Source: Stichopus chloronotus (taxonomy: Eukaryota; Echinodermata; Holothuroidea; Aspidochirotida; Stichopodidae). Taken from it: DNA of 64,000 nt. The notes beneath the pieces are model-generated. The model had not been told where the DNA came from and did no database searches. It saw only the letters and a program-made list of their open reading frames with translations. The translations under genes were made by a program, and so were the position numbers. The stretch spans positions 9,797,419 through 9,861,418 of the forward strand of contig CM037839.1 of the NCBI GenBank assembly GCA_021234535.1, read 5' to 3'. Positions 36,101 through 44,999 of this stretch are shown here, one piece after another. The stretch's first letter is position 1. Every line of letters begins with the position of its first letter.

Positions 36101-39100
36101 GGGGAATGAAATCTCTCTAAATCCCCTTACTTCCACTCTCTCTCACAAGCACACATATATGTATCTATGTGTATCTGCAGTTCTTTGTGCTTTTAAGCTC
36201 ATCTTCTACAGACACTGACGAGACCTAGTCTACAGTTAAAGATCTATGTTATCCTTCTGGATGAAAGAGCTGTTACCTTTGTTCAGGCTTCTTGTATTAC
36301 ATCTCCCGGAACTCTAAAAGGTCAGGAAGTGTTATCATATGTGTAGCAAGTTCGTCGATGTTTAAGGTGGTCGATGTTTGAAGCTGGTTGCTGTTTTACA
36401 GCAGCGTGTTTAAAGGAGGTGGGTCGGGGCACAGCCCCCCCCCCCCCACCTTCGAAGCCAGTCGGGGGAAATAACCTAATCGAGCGATTTCAGCTTAAGG
36501 GGAACAGAAAAAGATTGAAAACTCTCAACGGGGGTTGGGATAGGTGAGGTTAGGGGGCACTCCCACCTTCACGGGATGCTCCCCCAGTCTTAGTCGATAC
36601 GACACAGATTGCAGTCCGCCACAAAGGTCTGTTTTCACTGTCCAGAGGAATTTTTTTTCTGATGAGAACCAAAACCCACACCGGGGCGATGCCCCTGGAC
36701 CCCGCTGGAGGCTGTAATGCGGGCCCCTTAACCCCACGCGTGCGTACTCGCGCTTCGCGCTCGAGACGCACAGAAGGAGCACAAGTGGCACTCCTATCCA
36801 TGTAAATCGGGGAAATCACAGGTTGTGCCCCCTCCCCCGACCTCTGAAATTTTGCACAAGCCACTTCTGTTGTAAACCCACCGATGTTGGCATATCTTAT
36901 CGCTGCTGATATTATAAGATTGAGATTACATTGCCTGCTCCATTACTGATATTTCCGTGGGCTATTTTTGGCAATAGAGCTCAGCGACGATGCAGGAAAG
37001 TGTCTGATGATTGTTGTTAGCTAAGTTGTGCCAAGTACATGATGAATGCTTCTCGAAGATTTGTTATTTGTAACCTTGTCGTAAGAAGTACGACTTTTAT
37101 TCTTTGCTGCGGGCGGCAAAAGAGGAGTCACCGGAGCAATTTTTACGGAGGCGTAAGGGCGTAAGGCCACACTATAGGAGATTGACGTTTTGCAATGGGT
37201 CTGTTGGGAGCTGGGGAAAGGCAGATAGAGGTGATTGTCAGATGGCTTAGCATAAGTATCAGTGGTAATAAGGAGCCCATCATTGATATGAATATTGACA
37301 TCTAGAGACGTTTGTACTTGGAATAAACTAATTCAAAACGAATTGTGGGGTAAAGAGTGTTGATGAAAGTGGTAAAATCCATTAATTTGTTCTAGCCATG
37401 AGTCCAAATATTAATTATATCGTCACAGATGCGCCACCAGCATTTAGGACTAACTGGACCTTCTGTTTCAGCACGTTCGTCAATAATACCCACATCCAAG
37501 TCGGCGTAACTACAAGCTTTTTTTGGCCCCATTGCAGTGCCACGAATTTGTAGATAATTTTTGCTGTTGAGTTGACTGTTGTTACATGAGAGGCAGAGTT
37601 TGATAACTTCTACAATGCAATTAGTTGATGAAAATTTCTTAACTCTAGAATCAAGAAATTTTGAGACAGAATGAATACCAAGATTGTTGTTAATATTTGG
37701 GAACATTGCAACCACATCCCATGAAACAAGAACAGTGTCCCTGGGAGGAGGCCATTCTGGTCAACCTCTTCGATTTTATTAAGTAGATGGGTAGTATCTT
37801 TGATAAAGGATGGTAAGGACTGGGCAAGAGGCTAATGATAAACTTCGGAAAAATTGAGAAATACGTTCAATACTTGTACCAAAGCACGAAGTGATTAGAC
37901 GAAGTGGGTTACTATTTTTATGAGTTTTAACATTACCATAAGCAACTCCAGCAGTGGGACTGGGATCAATAATCGTATCAAAAACTTCTTTAGTTAGTTG
38001 CTTAGCGTTATACCATGTCTTAGTCCAATTAACACTTTTGTCGAAGAAGAGCTTGGTAGGGTCGTATTTTGGGGATGAATAACGTAAATTGTTCTGCAAT
38101 TGGCTGGTCACATTCTGGATGTAGTCTTCTCTCTCGAGCATTACAGATCTATTGCCTTTATCTGGAAGTCGTATGACTTGGTCTTCCTCCCTATGCAGGG
38201 TTCTAAAGGCTCTTCTTCCATCTGTAGTAAGATTACCCCTATGTTACTAGGTTTTCTTCAGTTTGCTGTATACCGCTCTATCGTCTTCTTTAAAAATAAA
38301 GTTTAAATGATTTTTTTCTTTAGATTCGTACAGAGTCAGAAATATGAACATTACTGGAATATCAGGGAAGTCGGCATATGGGAGGCTATCGTGGGATCCC
38401 CCCTCCCGTAATACGGAGTGTATCATTGGGTACCAAGTCAGAACTTTCATTGATGGGTCACTTGAAGAAACGATCACTTTACAAGGAGGAGCCACATCAA
38501 CAGACCTGAAATTCCAAAAGAGCGGTCGATACATCATGGAAGTAGAACCAATGGTCAAGAATAGCAAAGGGATAACAGGAGATGCGAGCATTAAATATGA
38601 TGTAAAAGGTAAGTTACCATACACCAATCATGTGAATCCATATACACGATAGAACAATTTCCACAATTGCATTTGAAGGTCGCAATGTCCTGTGACATGT
38701 AACTTAAAGAGAGTTGCACAGAAGTCGAGAGATGAACCTCTAACAACATATAGGTTGGAACTGGTTTTGTATTTATTAATTTTCGTGTAAAATGCATTTT
38801 CAGCGTTTGGAGATTTCTTACAGAACTGACTACCTTTGCAAAATTATGATGAAATGTGGTGCACAGTGCCAGTTTTCTTTTGTTAGCCCTATAAATGTTG
38901 TCTCTTAATTACTTGCCCTCTAGTTTACACAATTGGTAAGGCAGTGATTTCAATATTTCTTCAAAAGAAATCTTTCAGGTTATGCTAAATTTTAAACTGC
39001 CTTTGAAATGAATAGGAAAGCAAAGGGTACCAAAAGCCATATAATGTGTGTCCCTCTAAGTTGACGACACAAATTTCCATACTTACAGTCAATTTTTATT

Positions 39101-42100
39101 CATGATCCAAGTATATTTTTTGTTGTTGTTGTAAAAACGATTTTTGGTGAAATTTAAAGTTATTTTCAACATATTTAATGATTAATGCAATCGATACACA
39201 CCGAGATTGCATTCTCATGTCAGAAGACGTTTCATGTTATTCGTTGTTCTATGCGTAGTGCATTTATACTTTTACCAGAGGCAACAGTGAATGTTACATG
39301 TGAAATTATACATTATTATGCATAACCCTGGAAGCTGTCACATGACATATCGTGCAGGTTAATACACCCATTTGCTTTGTAACGACTGCACTCGCAGTTT
39401 TCTTAAAGTTTCAACCATCAAACTATGTATACGTTCTCCATATATAATAGAGTGGATGGCTGTATGGATTTATAAACGAATGAAAAAGGAATGGACGGAT
39501 GGATGGAAGATTGATAATAGATTAACAAATTGATGAATCATGAATTAATGAATAAATGAATGAAAGGTGGATTGCTGAATTAATACATGAAAAAATGGTT
39601 GAACTAAATGAATGAATAATTGACTGACAACTGGCTGAAATTTGTCGAAAAGTCAAATATTTCTGGAGGTCCTATGAAAATGAGCATATCACAACCTTGG
39701 ATCTTTATCTTCGATCAAACAATTTGTATATGCCACGAGACGCACACTGAAATCTTTCAAAAAGTACTACATCAGCCACCTATTGGAGCAAAGAGCTTGA
39801 CAAGAGACAAATCTGAAATACTTCTAAGTACATGTTTCGCTGTCGCATCAGCTGGTTTGACACTTAATTTGTAGGCTATAATTTACTAAACAGGGAGAAT
39901 AAAACGGAATACTAATTGGTGCTATATATTTTAACCATAAAGCAATTTTGTCGGCCAAAATGTTACATCGCTTTGTTTGTTATTTGCTATGGGATTACGA
40001 AAAAAAAGTCACATCGAACAAAAGTGCGAGGAGAAAGAATGTTGGACTTCACTCTGTGGTAATGGGTAAAGAAATAACGACGCTTCAGTCCCTAACTCAA
40101 CAAACGTCGAAATCTTCTGATGTTATATTTTGGGTTACTTTCGTTCTGAAGTCAGCTCGAATGCACTTTTCTTTTAACGTTTCCTTTTGAGGGAGGGGAC
40201 GTGTTGCCGGATCAGAGTCAGTAACTGTCAGTCAAAATTTACGAAACAGTGATGATCAGTTTTCCTACGTGGCCAGAATATATGCGAAATATATCAAATG
40301 CAGGGTAATTTACCCACCATTTTCCCCTTAATTTTCGATCTGTTGACGTTCCTTCCTTAACGTGCAAATGTCACGGCAGTAGGTAGCTTCTTAAGTTGGA
40401 GTTTCAAGGGGTCTTATTGATTTGTGTCTTGAAATCCATAATTTTACCACAACCTGTCAACTCTCTTGATGTAGAACAATGACAAAATGACAAACTATGG
40501 GTTTCCAATGTATCACACACAAAGGAACATCAATCAGTGAGTAATTAACGAATCACTTTTGGTTTTGAAAATTTGTGCATATATTCAGAAAAAGCCAGGG
40601 TAAAAAAAATCAAATATTTTGGCAGTTTAAATAAATAGTGACCCTGAAACCTGTTTTCACTATGCTTATTATATTGTCATTGCACCCTCCAAAACCGTCA
40701 CAAACGAACTCAATAAGCCACTTTAACCTGTCTATCACGAACTACAGGATGACAGAGGAATGAGCCCTAGATAAGTTGTATTTTCGTGGTAAAGAAGAGG
40801 AAAGCACCAGGAAGAATATCAATAAGTTATAGTCAAACCAAATTTCAACTTAAACAAATGGTTTCTAACCAGGTTCAACCACATTGTGCGCCAAGTACGG
40901 ATTCTTTTCTTTGGTGCTCAATTGTACTTTAGTGACTAAAAGTTGCAGTTTATTTTCAAATTGACACCTTCATTGGTGAAGTAGGAAGCAAAATGTAGTT
41001 CACTTTCTAAGCCCCCCCCCCCCCTCTTCGGACCCTAAGGTCAATCCAATCGTTCCAATGATGTAGTTTTGTGAGTTCCCCCTTCGGATTTATTCTTAAG
41101 TACACTTAGCTATTTACAAACTGTCGTCAACGCCAATGAGGAGAAGCAAGAAGTTGGTGGTATCCTCACAACATCCAACATCAAATATGATATCAATCCA
41201 TCCTTACTCATTAATGTTTCTTTTCTCACTTTCCGCAAGTTACTCATCGTATGCTTATCTATCTTTTCATGTTTCATTTTTGACAGGGTCTAATTCTGTT
41301 CTGTGGGTTGTCCTAGCCGTTATGTTCTTTCTTATTTGCCTTATATTAACGGCTGTAATTGTTATGACCAGAAAAGTTCTCTGCGATGCATCTCGGCTTC
41401 CCGATTTTACGAAGACCCTGTCAGTGGTAAGTTCAAGGCTACTTTTTGTCTTAAATCTACAAATAGCATGAAGCTTATATAAATATATGTATTTTTTTAT
41501 TTCAATTTCCTTACCAATATAAGTCAACATTACGTATGAACCTAGTTATATCGGTTGCTGATATCGTCGGGCTTCTGTACATTTTCTGTTTTATTTTATA
41601 TCATTGCTAGTACCATCAGGCCAATAAATGATATTATACATTTGTATATCGTTGCTACGATCGAGTGATATATGCTTTAATATATATGCCATAACGTGCA
41701 AAACTGCATCAACAAGAATTATAAATGTATAAATGTATGACGATGCAACTCTTCAGTCTGCTGCAATTACGTTAAACTCATTCATCAATGTATATATATT
41801 GTGGTCTCGTTCCTATTCTAGCGGCTGGCTTCTCATTCCGATGTCTTTATTGGCACTCTAAAGTCACCCCCAGACAGGGAATATTTTCACGCAACGCGGT
41901 CGAGCCACACTACCTCCATTATGCTGACAACACACTTTGGAGATGATGACGTATTTGAACCTAATTCTACCTCCACCAGTCAGCTGTTGACCAAGACCAA
42001 AGATCCCAAAGAGGACGACAACCATTCTGATGGTATTTCAGACAAGAATAACCTGGCATCCGATAAAACTTACATAAAATTAAGTACATACATGACGAGA

Positions 42101-42778
42101 AAGAAAGCCGACGAAACTACTGATAGATCTTCCGCTAACCTCAGTACCAGTGGCGTCGGTAAGGTAGATGGGTACGTCGCTCATCATTCGGTAAAGGTGA
42201 AAACCGATTTGACTGTCTACATCCCCAAAGAGGAGCACGTCATGAAAACAACGGAAGGAGCAGTCTCACCACAGTCTTCTTCCTCTGATTCTGGCATATC
42301 TTCGTCAGCGTACACTGGTTCTCTTTCCGACTGCGTCCCACCGTCACCTTTCTCTGATATCGACACATCGTCACCTGAAACATCACGTGACATTTGGTAC
42401 GGATACGACGTCCAAAGCTCTGAGCCCTTTGCCAGGAGTTCCCCCGATCAGCAGGAGGGTCTTGAATCTCCGTACGTCAAGAGGACCGATGTCACGAAAA
42501 CCGCGTCTTCCAACAGGGACTCCTACGGCTATGACTTCAAATCGGCCTCACCGTATGTCAAGACCTGCACTGCACCAGAAGAGATGCCCCAGGAGCAGGA
42601 TTCCGCTTATGTGAAATCTGAGTTAGCCGGAAAACCAGGCAGGATCAAATCTACGAGCGATCCAGGAGCAGATCGATCAGCTCAAAGTGGTGTTTACCTT
42701 AAAGGTTACCTACCGATGAGCCCGTCAATCCCAGAAAATTTCAACCAATACTCGAAGCTGTCACCGAAATATGGATGA
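21072..42778 (+). CDS. class II-like cytokine receptor, four FN3 domains, single-pass (10 exons)
   Basis: Joined exons: 21072-21147, 28050-28167, 29066-29247, 29966-30165, 34538-34700, 35228-35310, 35705-35936, 38324-38608, 41287-41426, 41822-42778. They total 2436 nt, 811 residues plus stop, with compatible phases at every junction. Order: signal peptide 1-25; FN3-like domains at about 26-126, 126-246, 247-351 and 352-446; transmembrane helix about 449-473; cytoplasmic tail 474-811. Domain 1 has W43-S-P and the pair C74-x7-C82, as in the D1 domain of tissue factor and interferon/IL-10 receptors. No WSXWS is present. The tail holds L484-P485 near the membrane (possible Box1), a DSGISS degron at 649-654, YDVQ at 688, YLPM at 789 and repeated YVK motifs. 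The expected role (inference) is cytokine binding with JAK/STAT signalling at the plasma membrane. A generic FN3 adhesion receptor is the alternative. Family membership is moderately sure; ligand and orthology are unknown. Confidence 0.8.
21148..28049 (+). other. receptor intron 1 (6.9 kb), no further exon seen
   Basis: Contains AT-rich (TTA)n tracts at about 22805-22910, a pyrimidine-rich stretch at 26585-26640 and a minus-strand open frame at 27607-27801. Several plus-strand frames of 60-165 codons overlap low-complexity sequence and carry no domain. A missed small exon cannot be excluded, but exons 1 and 2 join in phase without one. Confidence 0.5.
27607..27801 (-). other. small minus-strand open frame, protein-like, unrecognised
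   Basis: 64 codons, with composition unlike simple repeats (for example DDNLVYCSVDFERWLKTRKG). An AATAAA read on the minus strand lies directly beyond the stop (27599-27604). It sits within intron 1 of the receptor gene in antisense. It could be the last exon of a small gene, a decayed transposon fragment or chance. I do not recognise a family. Confidence 0.25.
28050..28167 (+). CDS. receptor exon 2: first half of FN3 domain 1
   Basis: Acceptor TTTCAACCAG, donor GTAAGT at 28168, phases 1 and 2. Residues 26-64 include NLNVTIMWSP (strand B with W43 and P45) and TIYYTVIHNQ (strand C), matching the W-x-P ... Y-T-V pattern of class II cytokine receptor D1 domains. N-glycosylation sequons at N38 and N53 indicate an extracellular location. 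Confidence 0.85.
29066..29247 (+). CDS. receptor exon 3: second half of FN3 domain 1
   Basis: Acceptor TTGTTACCAG, donor GTAAGT at 29248, phases 2 and 1. Encodes residues 65-125. CTNITRVVCNL gives the C74-x7-C82 pair followed by Asn-Leu, where the class II family has Cys-Asp-Leu-Thr. FYEYFKVTFA then matches the Y-x-x-R/K-V strand. A sequon lies at N76. This exon carries the strongest evidence for the class II assignment. Confidence 0.85.
29966..30165 (+). CDS. receptor exon 4: first half of FN3 domain 2
   Basis: Acceptor TTGTCTTTACAG, donor GTGAGT at 30166, phases 1 and 0. Encodes residues 126-192, opening with SAPVIQNV (a linker proline, as at the start of D2 domains), then RDVTVWLHGP and KKNNITLFMG. 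One Cys lies in KLCFKS. The long KNNIT loop resembles the D2 layout of class II receptors. Confidence 0.8.
30500..31250 (+). repeat. diverged tandem repeat, period about 285 bp, rich in AGGTCA
   Basis: Three imperfect units. Landmarks recur at CATGGTCTGAAGTTGGATCT (30562), CATGGTCTGATGTTGTGTCT (about 30842) and GTGGTCTGAAACTTTGTCT (about 31130), and at the TTTAGTTGTA blocks about 290 bp apart. AGGTCAAA words, in plus orientation, occur many times. Confidence 0.75.
31730..31930 (+). repeat. family D dispersed repeat, copy 3
   Basis: Contains GCATGAGGTGATAAAAATGA, TTTGCAACAAG, the unbroken CACATCACTAAAGC junction and GTTGTAGAAACTGG. This is the uninterrupted reference for the copy split at 9421-10113. 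Confidence 0.6.
32565..32880 (+). repeat. family F dispersed repeat, copy 1
   Basis: Contains internally repeated blocks (CAAAATTGCTATTTCCAGCA and AAAATTGTATTTCCAGCGTA, each followed by CTTGAGAACT) and ends with CAAATTCCCATGTGCACGCC and GATGAGATACGCA. The same blocks appear at 46480-46790 and 47095-47195. Confidence 0.65.
33140..34110 (+). repeat. highly diverged tandem repeat
   Basis: Recurring blocks include AAGGTGCCAC/AAGGTGCCGG/AAGGTACCAC (33464, 33780, 33924), GACAATCTGTAG-type words, TTTCATAAAATGGCC-type words and ACCTTGGACTAAAATGCCATGG. Units are of uneven length. Non-coding as far as I can see. Confidence 0.5.
34538..34700 (+). CDS. receptor exon 5: second half of FN3 domain 2
   Basis: The acceptor is read as CAAACAAAG at 34537 (an AG three bases later is also possible). 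Donor GTAAGA at 34701, phases 0 and 1. Encodes residues 193-246, including LHPYTRYLFKAYN, the standard FN3 strand E-F signature, and the closing WEFRTTQE linker. W239 sits near where class I receptors carry WSXWS, but that motif is absent. Confidence 0.8.
35228..35310 (+). CDS. receptor exon 6: start of FN3 domain 3
   Basis: Acceptor TTTTGCCGCAG, donor GTATGC at 35311, phases 1 and 0. Encodes residues 247-274, opening with APELSPYI after a phase-1 intron (typical FN3 domain entry) and ending at VAITWQ (strand B Trp, W273). One Cys at C264 could pair with C292 in the next exon. Confidence 0.8.
35530..35690 (+). repeat. (GAT)n-rich imperfect microsatellite in intron 6
   Basis: GATGAT/GATAAT triplets lie directly upstream of the exon 7 acceptor. 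The frame that continues into exon 7 is open across it and would encode an Asp/Asn-rich stretch. I place it in the intron because an AG at 35703-35704 joins exon 6 in phase and keeps the FN3 fold intact. Confidence 0.8.
35705..35936 (+). CDS. receptor exon 7: rest of FN3 domain 3
   Basis: Acceptor CGTTACACACAG, donor GTGAGT at 35937, phases 0 and 1. Encodes residues 275-351. ITHYIVTCVS is strand C and GLNRWTNHAVTVRSVN is the strand E-F signature of FN3 domains. Sequons occur at NQS and NAT. The domain ends in a proline-rich linker (PPDEPDN). Confidence 0.85.
36415..36860. repeat. GC-rich block in intron 7, probable decayed repeat
   Basis: Contrasts with its AT-rich surroundings: a poly-C run (36436-36449), CGCGCTTCGCGCTCGAGACG and GGGGCGATGCCCCTGGACCC. 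Overlapping minus-strand open frames of 88-104 codons are GC-driven. No domain and no terminal repeats were found. Confidence 0.4.
37080..38240 (-). pseudogene. Penelope-like element reverse transcriptase remnant
   Basis: Minus-strand reading gives, in order: VIRLPDKGNRSV near 38170, YGNVKTHK and LRLITS near 37900-37930 (fingers), SWDVVAMFPNI near 37700 (motif A), RGTAMGPKKACSYADLDVG near 37510 (motif B), ICDDIINIW with the DD pair at 37419-37424 (motif C), then a thumb-like stretch with SLDVNIHINDG and THCKTSISYS down to about 37080. This order and wording are those of Penelope-like reverse transcriptases. The frame is broken by at least one shift near 37715-37780 and by stops after motif C, so the element is dead. 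The N-terminal part and any GIY-YIG endonuclease are missing. It lies antisense inside intron 7 of the receptor. Confidence 0.85.
38324..38608 (+). CDS. receptor exon 8: FN3 domain 4, single exon
   Basis: Acceptor TTTTTTTCTTTAG, donor GTAAGT at 38609, phases 1 and 1. Encodes residues 352-446, a whole FN3 domain: GRLSWDPPS (strand B), IIGYQVRTFI (strand C), GRYIMEVEPMVKNSKG (strand F). Unlike domains 1-3 it has no internal intron. This membrane-proximal domain has a single Cys and no WSXWS. Confidence 0.85.
38609..41286 (+). other. receptor intron 8 (2.7 kb)
   Basis: Includes an ATGA/GGATGGA tandem tract at about 39475-39620 and a poly-C tract near 41012-41025. Open frames at 39620 and 39948 have no domain and are not needed for phase. 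Confidence 0.5.
41287..41426 (+). CDS. receptor exon 9: transmembrane segment and juxtamembrane
   Basis: Acceptor CATTTTTGACAG, donor GTAAGT at 41427, phases 1 and 0. Encodes residues 447-493. SVLWVVLAVMFFLICLILTA (starting at residue 450) is the core of a helix of about 25 residues, with MTRK as the cytoplasmic stop-transfer. RLPDFTKTLSV follows. A Leu-Pro close to the membrane is where class II receptors have their JAK-binding Box1, but the match is loose. Confidence 0.85.
41822..42778 (+). CDS. receptor exon 10: cytoplasmic tail
   Basis: Acceptor GTTCCTATTCTAG, phase 0; stop TGA at 42776-42778. Encodes residues 494-811 (318 residues), mostly disordered and rich in Ser, Thr, Asp and Lys. 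Motifs: SPPDREYF near the start; SSSDSGISSS (degron core at 42287-42304); GYDVQ (YxxQ, 42404-42415); ESPYVKR, ASPYVKT, DSAYVKS and GVYLKG, a loosely repeated tyrosine module; GYLPMSP (YxxM). YxxQ recruits STAT3 and YxxM recruits PI3-kinase p85 in vertebrate receptors. Their use here is inferred. Confidence 0.85.
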   Translation, partial: RLASHSDVFIGTLKSPPDREYFHATRSSHTTSIMLTTHFGDDDVFEPNSTSTSQLLTKTKDPKEDDNHSDGISDKNNLASDKTYIKLSTYMTRKKADETTDRSSANLSTSGVGKVDGYVAHHSVKVKTDLTVYIPKEEHVMKTTEGAVSPQSSSSDSGISSSAYTGSLSDCVPPSPFSDIDTSSPETSRDIWYGYDVQSSEPFARSSPDQQEGLESPYVKRTDVTKTASSNRDSYGYDFKSASPYVKTCTAPEEMPQEQDSAYVKSELAGKPGRIKSTSDPGADRSAQSGVYLKGYLPMSPSIPENFNQYSKLSPKYG

Positions 42779-44930
42779 GGTACGTTATGTCGTATTGGTC
42801 AGAATTAGAGGAAGTTGTAAATAGGGAAGATTATCAGGACGTATATGACCCCCCTCCCCTTCCGAACACATGCTCTGCAAATATACGACATATTTTCACA
42901 CTAACTAGTGACTTAATTCCATTAAAGGTGATTGGTAGTCCTATACATTCTCAAGTGATGTCATTTTGTTTTTGATAACTGTCCGTAAACGTTGCGGTTT
43001 TATTCTTTGCACGTACTGTGTATGCAATGAACAATTCTCTTATAATAGCAAAGGAGGATATATGCAACGTGTCAGACGATATCGCTATTTGCAACGAGTG
43101 ACCGTAAACAAGTGAAAGAGCTAGTTTGCGGAGGGTTGTTAAGAAGAGACTGACGTCACAATAGATATCAAGAAGTTGACCAATCGTCTGGGACGAATTA
43201 TGGACAAATGCTTAATTATTGTTCACTTTGACGTTTGTTAATAGAGTGAGCACATCAATGACAATTTAAGTATGATTTTTTTTCCGTGTCGAATCAAGTT
43301 ACATCCGCTTAAAACTTTCGCTCTCGACTTCACATCAACAGCTTAATCCGTGCTGACCTTATGACACTCAGAATGCTATCTTTTAACAGAAACTATCAAT
43401 CCCATGGGGTCGTATGACACATTTTCGATACATCTCAGGAATAGTGCATTATAAGTTTATTTTGTTACAAGTATTTCATTATTATTTTCATCTTCATTAA
43501 CGTTATAAACGTAGTTTCATATTTTGTTACAGTTGCAAATTATCCAAAAGAGCAAGCTACCTCTTAACCAGAATGTGTGATTTTATATTCATATGTAAAA
43601 AATATACCATATGAGGAGTTTAAATACAGAAAATACGTGGTCAGTCGTATACATAACAAGATGACATATTATCAAATTTAACTCTTTGCTTGAATATTAT
43701 AGAAGACTTACGACATACAAGGGGAAACACCGTCGTTGATAAATTAGTGAAAAATGATTAGTTCGGTTACCGACAGTGAAATGATTTCAAGATGTAGGAA
43801 AATGCAGTTTTCAAATGATCTGCGATGGAGGTAGATATGAAAATAGCATTCATATGACTCAATGGAATCAGATAATATATCGGCAGTTTTCACTCACGTG
43901 AAAATATTGATCACTCGCATATACGTTCAACAGGGTAGAAATAATACAGTTACTGATGTACCATAGTACTTCTGATATGTATGGGACAAGTAGATGACGT
44001 TGAGAATTCTTTCGTGGTGCTAAATATTAAACAATCCCAAAACAAACCGTGGAGCCAATCATATATTTTGTCTTCGCTGTTGGAACTACTAACTTTGAAA
44101 TGAAAAGTGATATCTAACTGGCAAGTGAAAAGAAAATAATTTTCCAGTGCATGTATTTCAAACCCCAGGGTAATATCTCACTTGTAACTCAAAGTATGAA
44201 TTCTGTTTGAAGAAAGCCATTTCTGGATAAGAAAGATTCCCAGTTGCCTCAAGGATACAAACATGCCATGAAACAGAGGCAAATCGTTGAAAAAAGTCTT
44301 TTTGGTTGTTTATTCAAATTGAACTGCTTATTTTAGCTTGGATTTTTAAAACAGTGAAAAGTTACAAGTGTATTACAGATTTGCACCAAAACATTCTCGA
44401 CATAAAGTTTAGATCTCTTGAATTGTGGTAATGTTCCCTTCAGGACAACCAAGATTATAAAGGAATACAAAGAATTTTTGATCAGTTGTGCTTGTTTGAC
44501 ATCACTAAATTTCCATGATGCAATGTGCCATTTTGAAGTAGATATTTCTTTAAAAATCCATAACTTCTAGAACGAATATACTATGGGATACGCTTTCCGT
44601 CAATAAAGAGAGAAACCTTTTTCCACTATTTATGAAATTTGAAATTCTTGCAGTTGTCGATCACCTTAAGAGATAAATATAGGTATCAAAAGAGCACAAG
44701 ACGCTCTGCGACAACTTTTATATTACTTGTATGATACTTTTGAAGGCCAGTCTAAAGAAAAAAAAATATATGGATATGCGCACCGAACTCTTTCATTTTT
44801 TTTTGCAATTTATATGTTGATCTATAACTGTAAGAAGGTTTCTTACGTGTTTTGTGTAAATTTTAACATTTCTATCACATTTTTTATTCTCTTTTTGGTA
44901 TGTTTCAATAAAATTAAAGAATGGACTTGT
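42779..44930 (+). other. probable 3' UTR of the receptor gene
   Basis: No coding or repeat signal. AATAAA occurs at 44602-44607 and 44907-44912. The second is followed within about 50 bases by a GT-rich stretch (TTTGTGTGTGCATGTGTATG), the usual layout of a cleavage and polyadenylation site. This would give a 3' UTR of roughly 2.1 kb. Confidence 0.5.
44907..44912 (+). terminator. poly(A) signal AATAAA, favoured for the receptor gene
   Basis: A canonical hexamer with a downstream GT-rich element at about 44958-44982. Confidence 0.5.
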
Positions 44931-44999
44931 CAAAGAATGGACAAATCTTTTCTTTGTGTGTGCATGTGTATGTCTTTGTTGTTTAATACTTGACAAACC

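Noticed and set aside
36525..36864. Two GC-rich minus-strand frames of 88 and 104 codons
   Set aside because: GC-rich sequence has fewer stops by chance. There is no domain, and the frames overlap each other.
34538..38608. WSXWS motif of class I cytokine receptors
   Set aside because: I looked in all four FN3 domains. The nearest segments (FVTWEF in domain 2 and SHGNATSE in domain 3) do not match, so a class I assignment is not supported.
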